Shown here piece after piece: positions 26,370 through 35,501 of a stretch of DNA of 64,000 bases (within the stretch, counting starts at the first letter, position 1; every line of letters starts with the position of its first letter). The position numbers were made by a program, and so were the translations under genes. Below the pieces are notes generated by a model. That model did not search any database. It was not told where the DNA came from and saw only the letters and a program-made list of their open reading frames with translations. The stretch comes from Rhodococcus sp040643435. GTDB lineage: Bacteria; Actinomycetota; Actinomycetes; Mycobacteriales; Mycobacteriaceae. The stretch covers positions 92,889 to 156,888 of the forward strand of contig NZ_JBEYUH010000011.1 in the NCBI RefSeq assembly GCF_040643435.1. The letters are read 5' to 3'.

Positions 26370-28732
26370 GGTTCGATCGTGCCACGCACCTCCGACACCA
26401 CCGCGAGCGCCCCGGAGCCCGCGCGGACCACGGCGACGTCGCCGTGCAGATCCGTGCGCAGCACACGCGCTCCCGAATCGTCCAGTACCGAGACGATCTC
26501 GGGATGCGGATGCCCGAACAGGTTGTCGCGTCCGGCGCTGATCACCGCGACCCGCGGACGCACCGCCTCCAGGAATCGCGCCGGTGTGGTGCGAGAGCCG
26601 TGGTGCGGCACCTTCAGCACGTCCGCGCGCACATCGATGCCGGATCGCACGAGCGCATCGAGCGCGGCTTCCTCGGCATCACCCGGCAGCAGGATGCGGC
26701 CGACGGGCGTCTCGACGATCAACACGAGCGACTCGTCGTTCGCGGAGCGGCCCGCCCCGTGCTCGGTGGGTCCGACCACCCGAAGGTCCAGGTCGCCGGC
26801 GTGCAAAACCGCACCGGCACGCACTTCCCGGACCATGACACCGCGGTCGGCCGCAGCACGCAGAGCGTCGATCCCCCCGTCACGCGCGGCAGCGCCCGGT
26901 CCGATCAGCACGATCCCGACCGCCCGCCCGTCGAGAGCGCCTCTTATGCCACCAGCGTGGTCGGCGTCCGGATGCGACAACACGAGTGCCACGATCTCGC
27001 GAATCCGCAACCTGCGCAGGCACCGATCGATCGGTTCCGGCTCGACGCCGGTGTCGATCACGACGGCGCGCCCGCCTCCGGCGGAGAGTGCAAGCGCATC
27101 TCCCTGGCCGACATCGCATGCCACCAGCACCCAGTCGGAGCCGGGCCAAACGGGCATCAGGACACGCATCGGCCACCACCCGGATGCAGCTGCCACCGTG
27201 ATCACCAGAGCCGCGACCCGCGACCGCCGATGACGGGCCAGCGACCATGCCGCACCCACCAGGCCGGCCGCGACCAGGGCGCCGGTCGGCCCGTCGGGTA
27301 CCTCCAGTTCGGCCGACGGCAACGACGCGGCACGGTCCGCCACGGTGATCAGCCACCACAGGAGCGGTCCGGTGCCGCGCGCGAGCACCTCGCCCGCCCA
27401 CGGCAGGACGGACGCGGCGACGGCGACCAGCGAGCCGAGGACGGTCAGGGGCGCGAGTACCGGCGCGACGAGAACGTTCGCACCGACCGAGACCACGCTG
27501 ACCGTCCCACTCACCGCCGCGACGAGAGGTGCGGTGACCGCGAATGCGACCAGCGACACGGCCGTGATCTCCGCGACAGGGCGCGGCCACCCGCGCCGCG
27601 TGAGTCGCTCCACGACGGGCGGAGCGACGACGATCAGGGCCGCCGTCGCCGACACCGAGAGCGCGAACCCGACGTCGACGGCCAGATCGGGCATCAGTAC
27701 GAGCAACCCGCCCACCGCGGCACACAAGGCAGGAAGTGCCTGGCGCTCACGGCCCGTCACGAACGCCAGCAGCCCGATCGACCCCATCGCCGCGGCGCGT
27801 ACCACGCTCGCCGACGGGCGGACCACGATGACGAAGGCGATGAGAGCCGTTGCCGCGAGGCCTGTTCCGGACCGCGGCCCGAGTCCCGCCGCACGCACCA
27901 GCAGCAGTACCGCTCCCAGCACGATACTGACGTTGGCGCCGGACACGGCGGTGAGGTGCGTCAGTCCTGCCACCCGGAAGTCTTCGCGGACATCGTCGGT
28001 GAGCGCTCGGGTGTCCCCGACCACCAGACCTGGTAACAAGCCGGCCCTGTCGGCGGGAAGCACCGCCGAGCCTGCCTGTTCCAGGCGCTCGCGGACCGTG
28101 CCCGCCCACCGCTGCCAGACCGGCGGCGCGCCCACCGCCGTCGGCGCGGTCTCCGCGCGGAGCATCGCCAACGTGGTGCCCGGACCGGCATGCGGCGCCA
28201 GGCGCACACGAGCCGCGACCGACTGCCCCGGAAGAAGATCGCCCCATGATTCGGCAGGCGCGAACACCACCACCGATCCCCCGGTGCTCATCGCTCGTCC
28301 GCGAACGGTGACCTGTTCGAGGCGTGCCGCCAGGCGCACCCGCGGGGTGTCGTCGAACGACGCCGCCCGGATGCGGCGCGGATCGTCGGTCGGGACGAGA
28401 ACGACAGTGGCCCAGGCTCCTTCTTCTGCTGCCGCGGAAACAGGATGGTGCTCCACCGCCCACATCCGTGCCGCCGTGGCCGGTGCGAATCCCGCGACGA
28501 CGGCCAGCGTCGCGATCACGAACCACACACCGGGCCACCGCCGGACGCGGCCGGTCACCGCGAGCCCGATCGTCCCCGCGCAGGCGACGACGGCCACGAC
28601 CGCCACGCCGGCCACGATGCGCCATCCGGTGTACAACCCGAGGAGAGTCACCGACCACGCGGCCGCGGCGCACGGCACCAGTCGCGCATCGAGAACCGGT
28701 GCAGCTGCCGGATCTCCGTACTGCGAGTTCAC
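26366..28732 (-). CDS. comEC: ComEC/Rec2 DNA-uptake channel
   Basis: A 788-residue multi-spanning protein. N-terminal helices and a soluble OB-like region are followed by the Competence domain (HLTAVSGANVSIVLG) and a C-terminal metallo-beta-lactamase-like domain with LSHPDADHAGG and VPHHGS, likely a nuclease that degrades the non-transported strand. GTG 28732 overlaps the comEA stop (GTGA), giving the usual short N-terminus; the frame open to 29455 is a shadow of comEA. It would import single-stranded DNA across the membrane; rhodococcal natural competence is little documented. Confidence 0.92.
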   Translation of the reverse strand: MNSQYGDPAAAPVLDARLVPCAAAAWSVTLLGLYTGWRIVAGVAVVAVVACAGTIGLAVTGRVRRWPGVWFVIATLAVVAGFAPATAARMWAVEHHPVSAAAEEGAWATVVLVPTDDPRRIRAASFDDTPRVRLAARLEQVTVRGRAMSTGGSVVVFAPAESWGDLLPGQSVAARVRLAPHAGPGTTLAMLRAETAPTAVGAPPVWQRWAGTVRERLEQAGSAVLPADRAGLLPGLVVGDTRALTDDVREDFRVAGLTHLTAVSGANVSIVLGAVLLLVRAAGLGPRSGTGLAATALIAFVIVVRPSASVVRAAAMGSIGLLAFVTGRERQALPALCAAVGGLLVLMPDLAVDVGFALSVSATAALIVVAPPVVERLTRRGWPRPVAEITAVSLVAFAVTAPLVAAVSGTVSVVSVGANVLVAPVLAPLTVLGSLVAVAASVLPWAGEVLARGTGPLLWWLITVADRAASLPSAELEVPDGPTGALVAAGLVGAAWSLARHRRSRVAALVITVAAASGWWPMRVLMPVWPGSDWVLVACDVGQGDALALSAGGGRAVVIDTGVEPEPIDRCLRRLRIREIVALVLSHPDADHAGGIRGALDGRAVGIVLIGPGAAARDGGIDALRAAADRGVMVREVRAGAVLHAGDLDLRVVGPTEHGAGRSANDESLVLIVETPVGRILLPGDAEEAALDALVRSGIDVRADVLKVPHHGSRTTPARFLEAVRPRVAVISAGRDNLFGHPHPEIVSVLDDSGARVLRTDLHGDVAVVRAGSGALAVVSEVRGTIEP

Positions 28733-29541
28733 ACCGTCACCAGTTCGCGGAGCCTGGCCAGGCGCGCCGGTCCGATCCCGTCTACTTCGCCGAGTTGCTC
28801 GACGTCCCTGAACGATCCGTTCGCCTCTCGCCACGCAACGATCGCCGCGGCCGTCACCGGCCCGACGCCGGGCAGCGCGTCCAGAGCGGACTCGTCCGCG
28901 TCGTTGAGATCGAGCAAACCGTTCGCACCGGGAGGCGCGGAATCGCCCCCTTGCGCACCCACGATTCCACTTTCGTGCGGAACAGGTTGGGGCGGAACAA
29001 CTCCTACGAGGATCTGATCGCCGTCGGCCACGCGGCGAGCGAGGTTCAGTCCGATGAGATCGGCACCTTCGGCAGCACCACCGGCCGCCTCGAGGGCATC
29101 GGCGACGCGCGCCCCCGGTTCCAACCGCACGAGTCCGGGACGCGCCACCGCTCCCACGACACTGACAACGGTCTCCGCGACCTCCTGTTGCGTTGCCGCC
29201 GAGGATTCGACGGGTTCCACCACTTCTACCCGCGGAAGGGGCGGAACCGGCTCCGGGACGGGCCGGTCGCGCAGGACGACCACGAGTGCCACTGCCGCTG
29301 CGAGCACTCCGACCAGTGCGAGTGCGGCGGTTCCCCGCCGTCCTGTGTCCCATCGCGCCGTCCTCAACCGGTCGACGAGCCGATCGGAGTCGGCTCCGGA
29401 TCGCGCGCGGCCGTCGTCGACGGCCGGATCCGGCCATCGCTCGTCGCCCACCCACGGTGGTTCCTCCGGCATCCCCGCCGTGGGGCGCGTGATCGCGCCG
29501 AGCCGGGTGCGCGCGAGATCACCGTGGTCACTGCTCGCCAT
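28729..29541 (-). CDS. comEA: ComEA-like helix-hairpin-helix DNA receptor
   Basis: A 270-residue membrane-anchored protein. A 70-residue hydrophilic, disordered N-terminus precedes one membrane helix (about 71-91), then a SLBB domain (VVSVVGAVARPGLVRLEPGA), a Gly/Pro linker and a C-terminal double helix-hairpin-helix (LNDADESALDALPGVGPVTA) that binds double-stranded DNA outside the membrane. TAGCGT ends six bases before ATG 29541, suggesting a leaderless transcript that continues into comEC and holA. Confidence 0.9.
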   Translation of the reverse strand: MASSDHGDLARTRLGAITRPTAGMPEEPPWVGDERWPDPAVDDGRARSGADSDRLVDRLRTARWDTGRRGTAALALVGVLAAAVALVVVLRDRPVPEPVPPLPRVEVVEPVESSAATQQEVAETVVSVVGAVARPGLVRLEPGARVADALEAAGGAAEGADLIGLNLARRVADGDQILVGVVPPQPVPHESGIVGAQGGDSAPPGANGLLDLNDADESALDALPGVGPVTAAAIVAWREANGSFRDVEQLGEVDGIGPARLARLRELVTV

Positions 29542-29686
29542 GCCGCGACGCTAACGGGGTTCGCGGTGAGCGGATTCTGCGTTCTCGGGCGATCGGCCCG
29601 GACTGTGGATGAATCCCGCCCCTGGGGATGAAGGTCCGTACCGGCCCCGGAGTGGCGGGATACGATCGGGGACGTGGTGTAGGGGT

Positions 29687-30535
29687 TCAGCTCCCGGATT
29701 CGCCGACGGTGCCGGTTGCGCTCGACGCGACGACAACACCGACGGCACCCGGCCCCACGTGTGCGCCGAGAACTGCGTCGAGTTCGGACACGACGATCTC
29801 GGTGCCCTCCGGAAGACGCGAGGCGAGCTGGTCGGCGAGGCTGCGCGCGCGGTCCGCGGCGCCGCGGTGGTGCACCGCGACGAGCGGCGCGTCGCCGGCC
29901 TCCGCGACAGCTCCGTCCACCAGCTTCGCCATGGCTTTGGTCATCGTTCGCGTCTTCTCCCGCAGGACGAGCTTGCCGTCCGAGATGTGCAGCACGGGTT
30001 TCATCGCGAGTGCAGTGCCCAACAATGCTGTGGCCGTGCTGATCCGGCCACCCCGGCGCAGATGGTCGAGCCGGTCCACGACGAGGAGGGTCCGTGCCGA
30101 CGCCGCGACCTCCACTGCCCGGTCGTACACTCGCGTCAGATCAGCCCCGGTCCGAGCTGCGCGCACGGCTTCGAGAACAGCGAAGCCCGAACCCATTGCG
30201 GTGTTGTGCGAGTCGACGAGCCGGATACGGTCACCCAGCGACTCTGCTGCGTGCCGTGCGGCATCCCACGTACCGGACAACAGACGTGAGAGATGCACGG
30301 CGACGACACCGTCGCCGCGACTCGCCGCGAGTGCTTCGGTGTAGACATCCGTGAGTTCCGCAGGGGACGGCCCCGAGGTGGTCACGGTCGACAGGTCCTC
30401 GGGCAACTCGTCGACACCTTCGCGGAGGTCGCGTCCGTCCGCGATGATGTGCAAGGGCACGACGCGGATCTCGTACCGACGAACCAGTTCGGGATCGATA
30501 CAACTCGACGAATCTGTGACGACGACGACGGACAC
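29687..30535 (-). CDS. DegV family fatty-acid-binding protein
   Basis: A 282-residue DegV/FakB-like protein. It begins VVVVTDSSSCIDPELV, has the TSGPSPAEL and SGTW lipid-carboxylate motifs and ends with a GAHVGPGAVGVV segment, all typical. Firmicute FakB proteins present fatty acids to the kinase FakA; actinobacteria often carry DegV proteins without a clear kinase partner, and none is seen here. GTG 30535 lies five bases after the octT stop, so it is read as part of the nadD-rsfS-gpgP-octT run. Confidence 0.88.
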   Translation of the reverse strand: MSVVVVTDSSSCIDPELVRRYEIRVVPLHIIADGRDLREGVDELPEDLSTVTTSGPSPAELTDVYTEALAASRGDGVVAVHLSRLLSGTWDAARHAAESLGDRIRLVDSHNTAMGSGFAVLEAVRAARTGADLTRVYDRAVEVAASARTLLVVDRLDHLRRGGRISTATALLGTALAMKPVLHISDGKLVLREKTRTMTKAMAKLVDGAVAEAGDAPLVAVHHRGAADRARSLADQLASRLPEGTEIVVSELDAVLGAHVGPGAVGVVVASSATGTVGESGS

Positions 30536-30540
30536 GACGC

Positions 30541-31323
30541 CTACCGTATGCCCTCCACCGGGACTTCCGCATCCCGGTGCACGATCCGAACGGCCTCTCC
30601 GACGGAGGCCGCGACACGACGGTGTCCTTCCCAACCCCAGTGGATCCCGTCGGGGTTCGCATCGTCGGAGAAGACGTTCTCGCGCACCGCTTCCGCAAGA
30701 TCGACCAGGGGGACCGACTTCTCGGCTGCCCATGCGGTGATCGCGCGAGCCGCGGGGAGACGGCCGCGGTGGACCGACCGGTACTGCTCGCTGCGGTGCA
30801 CCGAAGGCAGGGTGCCGATGACGGGTAGGTCGGGACGCATGTACGCCAGTGCGTCCCTGATCGTTTCCAGGTATTCGACACTGACTCGTGGCGGCAGTGC
30901 GACGGGACGCCCGAGCGGCGACAGCCTCGGTTGCAGCCATCCGTAAGCGGTGCGCGCCGCACGACGCAGGGCCGGTGGGCGGAGGTAGCGCAATCCTTCC
31001 CGCAAAGCGGTGGGCAACGGCGACGGCAGCGTGTCCATACCGCCCACGGCCAGTACGACGGCGCCGGCATGCGGGATCGCGGCCCACACTCGTGGGTCCT
31101 GGGTCATCGCCCACCACGCGTCGCGCGTGGTCCAGCCGATGCGAGCGACGAGTTCGACGTCCCACCCGAGTTCCGCCGCGACCAGGTTGGGCCAGATCTG
31201 CGGATGGTCGGCGGGCAGGCCGCCCTTCGGGCCGTAGTAGCTCAGCGAGTCTCCGATCACCAGCAGAACCGGACGCCGCGGACCGGCCCCGCCCTCGGCC
31301 GGCACCGGTTCAGAGGACGTCAT
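30541..31323 (-). CDS. octT: SGNH acyltransferase, diglucosylglycerate octanoyltransferase OctT
   Basis: A 260-residue SGNH-fold protein. Block I LVIGDSLSYYG supplies the nucleophile Ser and block V DGIHWGWEGH the Asp/His. The mycobacterial homologue at the same position octanoylates diglucosylglycerate, an early step of methylglucose lipopolysaccharide synthesis, and the adjacent gpgP acts in the same pathway. ATG 31323 lies inside the end of gpgP (14-base overlap). The OctT activity is transferred from synteny and similarity. Confidence 0.82.
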   Translation of the reverse strand: MTSSEPVPAEGGAGPRRPVLLVIGDSLSYYGPKGGLPADHPQIWPNLVAAELGWDVELVARIGWTTRDAWWAMTQDPRVWAAIPHAGAVVLAVGGMDTLPSPLPTALREGLRYLRPPALRRAARTAYGWLQPRLSPLGRPVALPPRVSVEYLETIRDALAYMRPDLPVIGTLPSVHRSEQYRSVHRGRLPAARAITAWAAEKSVPLVDLAEAVRENVFSDDANPDGIHWGWEGHRRVAASVGEAVRIVHRDAEVPVEGIR

Positions 31324-31960
31324 CGGGCGCCACCGTGGCCGACGCGTTCCATACGTCGAGGCGCCACGACGGCACCTCGCCGTACCCGCTGAGCTGCACC
31401 CAGCCTGTGTTGCCGAGGCCACCGAGGACGGGCCACCGGTCTACCGGCAGATCGAGCAGTGCCGCGGTGAGCGCAGCGATCAGGCCGCCGTGTGCGACCA
31501 GCACGATGGGCCGCTCCCCCCAGTTCTCGTACTTGTCGAGCAGTTCGCCGACGACGACCGTGCTGCGACGGGCCACATCCACGCGGCTCTCACCTCCCGG
31601 TGGCGCCCAGGTCGCGTCCGCGCGCCATGCGCTTCGCGCCCCCGGGGCGAGTGCGTCGACTTCGGTGTGTGTCAGCCCCTGCCAGTCACCGAGGTGCGTC
31701 TCCCGCAGCCGAGTGTCGATCGCGACGGACAGTCCGACGCGGTCACCGAGCGCAGTCGCCGTGTCGTAGGCCCGGCGCAGATCCGACGAGACGACGGCGA
31801 GCGGATCGAATCGGGCGATCACCTCGGCGACGGCGAGCGCCTGCCGTCGACCGAGTTCCGACAGGTCCGTATCGAGCTGGCCCTGCATCCGCCGGGTCGC
31901 GTTGTACTCGGTCTGACCGTGACGCAGCAGCACCAACTGCCGCACACGGGGGTTCTGCAT
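31310..31960 (-). CDS. gpgP: Glucosyl-3-phosphoglycerate phosphatase
   Basis: A 216-residue histidine phosphatase. VLLRHGQTEYN carries the phospho-His, ETHLGDWQGLT the second active-site part, and VLVAHGGLI the second His. Strong similarity to mycobacterial GpgP, which dephosphorylates glucosyl-3-phosphoglycerate to glucosylglycerate for methylglucose lipopolysaccharides. ATG 31960 gives the usual N-terminus; an in-frame GTG at 31981 overlapping the rsfS stop is an alternative. Confidence 0.88.
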   Translation of the reverse strand: MQNPRVRQLVLLRHGQTEYNATRRMQGQLDTDLSELGRRQALAVAEVIARFDPLAVVSSDLRRAYDTATALGDRVGLSVAIDTRLRETHLGDWQGLTHTEVDALAPGARSAWRADATWAPPGGESRVDVARRSTVVVGELLDKYENWGERPIVLVAHGGLIAALTAALLDLPVDRWPVLGGLGNTGWVQLSGYGEVPSWRLDVWNASATVAPDDVL

Positions 31961-31977
31961 CCCCGGTTCCGGACGAC

Positions 31978-32388
31978 TCACACATCCTCCGCGGAGTCGG
32001 CACCGGAGTCGAGAGCCGAGCGGGGTCCGCCGACGCCGTCCACCTCGATGATGGGGCAGTCCTTCCACAGGCGGTCGAGGGCGTAGAAGTTGCGCTCGTC
32101 CTCGTGCTGGATGTGCACCACCACATCGACGTAGTCGAGGAGGGTCCACCGTCCTTCTCGGGTGCCCTCGCGGCGTACCGGCTTGTGCCCTGACAGACGC
32201 AGCTTCTCCTCGACGTTGTCGACGATGGCGTTGACCTGGCGCTCGTTGGGGGCGGACGCGATGACGAAGCAGTCGGTGATCACCAGCTGCTCGGACACGT
32301 CGAGCACCACGACATCGGTGGCCAGTTTCTCGTCGGCGGCCAAGGCTGCGATTCGGGCCATCTCCGTGGCTTCTGCCGTTGCGCTCAC
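31978..32388 (-). CDS. rsfS: Ribosome silencing factor RsfS
   Basis: A 136-residue Iojap/RsfS protein that binds L14 on the 50S subunit and blocks subunit joining in stationary phase. The segments TDCFVIASAPNERQVNAIVDNVEE and WTLLDYVDVVVHIQHEDERNFYALDRLW (shown here in part) are highly characteristic. A 20-residue acidic tail follows. ATGA overlap with nadD upstream. Confidence 0.95.
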   Translation of the reverse strand: MSATAEATEMARIAALAADEKLATDVVVLDVSEQLVITDCFVIASAPNERQVNAIVDNVEEKLRLSGHKPVRREGTREGRWTLLDYVDVVVHIQHEDERNFYALDRLWKDCPIIEVDGVGGPRSALDSGADSAEDV

Positions 32389-33110
32389 TGCGTGCTCTTT
32401 CTCTCGATGGGGCCGGGGGTGTTTCCGTCGAGCACCGGGAGGGGGTCTCCGTCACGGTGCGTGTCGTCGCGGTCTCCGCCGCGGTACAGCCGGCGTTTAC
32501 TGATGTACTGCACCACCCCGTCGGGCACGAGATACCAGACCGGCCGGTCTTCGCGGGCTCTCGTGCGGCAGTCCGTGGATGAGATCGCCAGCGCCGGGAT
32601 CTCCATCAGGCTCACCGCCTCCGGCGGGAGCTCCTCCAGGTGTGGAGCCAGATGCTCGGCGTGCAGATCGTAGCCCGGCCGCGACACGCCGACGAATTTC
32701 GCGAGGTCGAACAGGGTCTGCCAGTCCTGCCAGGACAGGATGGATCCCAGCGCGTCGGCACCGGTGATGAAGTACAGATCCGCATCGGGATACCGGTTGC
32801 TGAGATCCCGCAGTGTGTCGACGGTGTAGGTCGGTTTGCGACGATCGATGTCGACGCGGCTGACGGAGAATCGCGGATTCGACGCGGTCGCGATCACCGT
32901 CATCAGATAACGGTCCTCTGCGGGACTGACCTCGCGGCCGGTCTTCTGCCACGGTTGTCCGGTCGGCACGAAGATCACTTCGTCGAGGTCGAAACGCGCA
33001 GCGACCTCACTGGCCGCCACGAGGTGTCCATGATGGATCGGGTCGAAGGTTCCACCCATCACTCCCAGGCGGCGCCTGGAGCCCGATTGCCGATCCGTTG
33101 GCTGATGCAC
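32385..33110 (-). CDS. nadD: Nicotinate-mononucleotide adenylyltransferase
   Basis: A 241-residue nucleotidyltransferase making nicotinic acid adenine dinucleotide. GGTFDPIHHGHL holds the HxGH-type motif, and ISSTDCRTR replaces the common ISSTxIR, as in mycobacterial NadD. GTG 33110 gives a short N-terminus before RRLGVMGGTFDP; the frame extends to 33341 without an RBS. The 3' end has a 35-residue Asp/Arg-rich tail. First gene of nadD-rsfS-gpgP-octT-degV. Confidence 0.93.
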   Translation of the reverse strand: MHQPTDRQSGSRRRLGVMGGTFDPIHHGHLVAASEVAARFDLDEVIFVPTGQPWQKTGREVSPAEDRYLMTVIATASNPRFSVSRVDIDRRKPTYTVDTLRDLSNRYPDADLYFITGADALGSILSWQDWQTLFDLAKFVGVSRPGYDLHAEHLAPHLEELPPEAVSLMEIPALAISSTDCRTRAREDRPVWYLVPDGVVQYISKRRLYRGGDRDDTHRDGDPLPVLDGNTPGPIERKSTQ

Positions 33111-33129
33111 GGTTGTCCAGCTTACGGGT

Positions 33130-34575
33130 TCACACCGGGAGCAGACTCGCCACCACCGCTGCGAGCTGCTGCGCCGACCGGCATTCGTGCATCGTGACGA
33201 CCTCGCTGTAGACGCGCGCCGCCGAATCGCCCGACCCCCACTGCCCCTTCGGCTCGGGATTGAGCCAGTGCGCGTGCCGCGCGACGGAGACCAGATGCTC
33301 GAGGGCTTCGAGGTTCGGATTGCGGTAGTTGGTGCGGGCATCCCCGAGGATCAGGAGTGAGCTGCGGCTCGTGACGGCATGTGCGTGGTTCTCGGCGAAG
33401 GTGCTCAGAGCGTTGCCGTAGTCGGAGTGGCCGTCGTAGGTGATCAACTCCGCCTCCCGCAGCATCCGCGACATCGACTCGCCCAGATCTGTACCGGCGG
33501 AGAAATAATGGGTGACCTCGTCTGCGGTGTCGATGAAGGCGAAGACTCGCACGCGGGAGAACTGTTCGCGAAGAGCATGTACGAGCAGCAGCGTGAAGTG
33601 CGAGAATCCGGCGACCGAACCGGAGACGTCACAGAGCACGACGAGTTCCGGACGCGCAGGTCGTGGCTTGCGGTTCACCAGGTCGATGGGCACGCCGCCG
33701 GTGGACATGGATCTACGCAACGTGCGCCGCAGGTCGATCGCGCCTGCGCGTGCGCGCCGACGCCGCGCCGCGAGGCGGCTCGCGAGCAGCCGCGCGAGCG
33801 GCATGACATTGCGTCGCAGGGCGACCAGTTCCGCGTCGGAGGCCCGCAGGAAGTCGACTTCTTCGGCGAGTTTGGGCACCCCGTACTTCTCCACGCGCTC
33901 ACGGCCGAGCTGCTCCGCAGTGCGCCGACGGGTCTCACGTTCGACCATGGCGCGGAAATCCGCGATCCGCTGGGCCGCGGTGCGTCGCGCGACCTCGCTC
34001 TCGTAGGCGGCGTCGTCACGTTCCTCACGGGTGCCGTTGCCGAGCAGTCCCTCGAGAATCCTCGTCAGCAAGGTCTCCGGAGAGACGTCGCGCAGCGCCT
34101 GGTAGGCGGAGAAGGACGGGCCCTTCGACGACGCGTACTGGCCGAGTTCCTCCACGATGGCGGAGACGAGCATCTCGGTGGTCTCGAGTGCCTGCGGGGA
34201 CTCGTCGGCCAACAACTCCGCGAGCAGGTCGCGCAATGCTTCGAAGTCGACCTCGCCGGTCGGGGTGCGCGGGATGCTCACCTGTGGACCGGCGGCCTCG
34301 CGGCGCCCGATGGCAGAGGGGAACCACAGGTCGAACAGAACGTCGAAGGTCGGGCGGTGAGTCGGGCGACGGAGCAGAGTACATGCGAGACCTTCACGGA
34401 ATGCCTCCCGATCGAGGAGATCGAGCACGGTCATCACCCGTCCGGCGTCGACCGTCTCGGACGGCCCGACCGCGATCCCGCGGCGACGCAACGCCTCCAC
34501 GAAGCCGACGAGGTGACCGGGCAGCCCGTGAGGTGCCTGGGGTGCCTCGGATCCGGGAAGGGGCGTTCCGGGCAT
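33130..34575 (-). CDS. VWA-domain (CoxE-like) protein partnered with MoxR ATPase
   Basis: A 481-residue protein. The first 300 residues are helical and charged; the C-terminal von Willebrand A domain has an intact metal site DVSGS with later Thr/Asp ligands (DARTNYRNP). Such proteins work with MoxR AAA+ ATPases as chaperones that remodel or insert cofactors into client enzymes. The start ATG overlaps the MoxR stop by one base. The equivalent pair lies next to proA in mycobacteria (Rv2425c-Rv2426c). The client is unknown; no CO dehydrogenase genes are nearby. Confidence 0.85.
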   Translation of the reverse strand: MPGTPLPGSEAPQAPHGLPGHLVGFVEALRRRGIAVGPSETVDAGRVMTVLDLLDREAFREGLACTLLRRPTHRPTFDVLFDLWFPSAIGRREAAGPQVSIPRTPTGEVDFEALRDLLAELLADESPQALETTEMLVSAIVEELGQYASSKGPSFSAYQALRDVSPETLLTRILEGLLGNGTREERDDAAYESEVARRTAAQRIADFRAMVERETRRRTAEQLGRERVEKYGVPKLAEEVDFLRASDAELVALRRNVMPLARLLASRLAARRRRARAGAIDLRRTLRRSMSTGGVPIDLVNRKPRPARPELVVLCDVSGSVAGFSHFTLLLVHALREQFSRVRVFAFIDTADEVTHYFSAGTDLGESMSRMLREAELITYDGHSDYGNALSTFAENHAHAVTSRSSLLILGDARTNYRNPNLEALEHLVSVARHAHWLNPEPKGQWGSGDSAARVYSEVVTMHECRSAQQLAAVVASLLPV

Positions 34576-35471
34576 CAGTTCAGCCGGAGCTCGGCGGCAG
34601 CACGGACCTGGTCGGACTGGTGTTTGAGGATCACGCCGAGCGTGCTGCGAACCGCGTTGTCGTCGAGAGTGTCGAGTCCCAGCGCGAGCAGGGTGCGTCC
34701 CCAGTCGATGGTCTCCGCCACCGACGGCACCTTCTTGAGCTGCATGCCGCGGAGCACCCGGACGGTGCGCACGAGCTGTTCGGCCAGTGCGCCGGGCAAT
34801 TCGGGAACCCGGCTCGCGAGAATCCGGCGTTCGAGATCGGCGTCGGGGAAGTCCAGGTGCAGGAACAGACACCGTCGCTTGAGCGCTTCGGACAGTTCGC
34901 GGGTGGCGTTCGATGTGAGCACGGCGAAGGGCTTGCGGGTGGCGCGGATCGTGCCCAGTTCCGGCACCGTGACCGCGAAGTCGCTGAGCACCTCGAGAAG
35001 CAGACCTTCGATCTCGACGTCGGCCTTGTCGACCTCGTCGACGAGCAGAACCGTCGGATCCTCACGGCGGATCGCGGTCAGAAGTGGCCGCGACAACAGG
35101 AACTCCTCGGAGAAGACGTCCTCCTTGGCCCGGTCCCACGACTCACCGGCGGCGGCGTTCGCCCCCGCCGACTGGATACGGAGGATCTGCTTGGCGTGAT
35201 TCCACTCGTACAGCGCGCGGGATTCGTCGACTCCCTCGTAGCACTGCAAACGCACCAGCTCCGCACCGGAGGTCTGGGCGACCGCCCTGGCCAGTTCGGT
35301 CTTGCCCACGCCCGCGGGTCCCTCGACGAGCAACGGCTTACCGAGACGGTCGGCGAGGAACACCGCGGTGGCGGTGGATTTGTCGGCGAGATATCCGGTA
35401 TCGGCCAGCCGGTCGATGACGTCCTGGACGTCCGCGAAGATCGGCGAGGTGGTGGGCAGCGCACGATCCAC
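34575..35471 (-). CDS. MoxR-family AAA+ ATPase
   Basis: A 298-residue AAA+ protein. Walker A GPAGVGKT lies near residue 51, Walker B LLVDEVDKAD near 140, sensor 1 TSNATRELS near 180, and the C-terminal lid is present. It is expected to form a hexamer that acts together with the VWA protein encoded directly downstream. Separated from proA by 30 bases. Confidence 0.9.
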   Translation of the reverse strand: MDRALPTTSPIFADVQDVIDRLADTGYLADKSTATAVFLADRLGKPLLVEGPAGVGKTELARAVAQTSGAELVRLQCYEGVDESRALYEWNHAKQILRIQSAGANAAAGESWDRAKEDVFSEEFLLSRPLLTAIRREDPTVLLVDEVDKADVEIEGLLLEVLSDFAVTVPELGTIRATRKPFAVLTSNATRELSEALKRRCLFLHLDFPDADLERRILASRVPELPGALAEQLVRTVRVLRGMQLKKVPSVAETIDWGRTLLALGLDTLDDNAVRSTLGVILKHQSDQVRAAAELRLN

Positions 35472-35501
35472 GCTGTTTCCTTTCGTCGGACCGGAGAACG
35501 A

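Noticed and set aside
28733..29455. N-terminal extension of comEC by 240 codons
   Set aside because: Overlaps comEA in another frame and is Arg/Gly/Ser-rich nonsense; the GTGA overlap start at 28732 is better.
33130..35471. VWA-MoxR pair as part of a carbon monoxide dehydrogenase cluster
   Set aside because: No cox/cut structural genes nearby; neighbours are nadD and proA as in genomes without that cluster.
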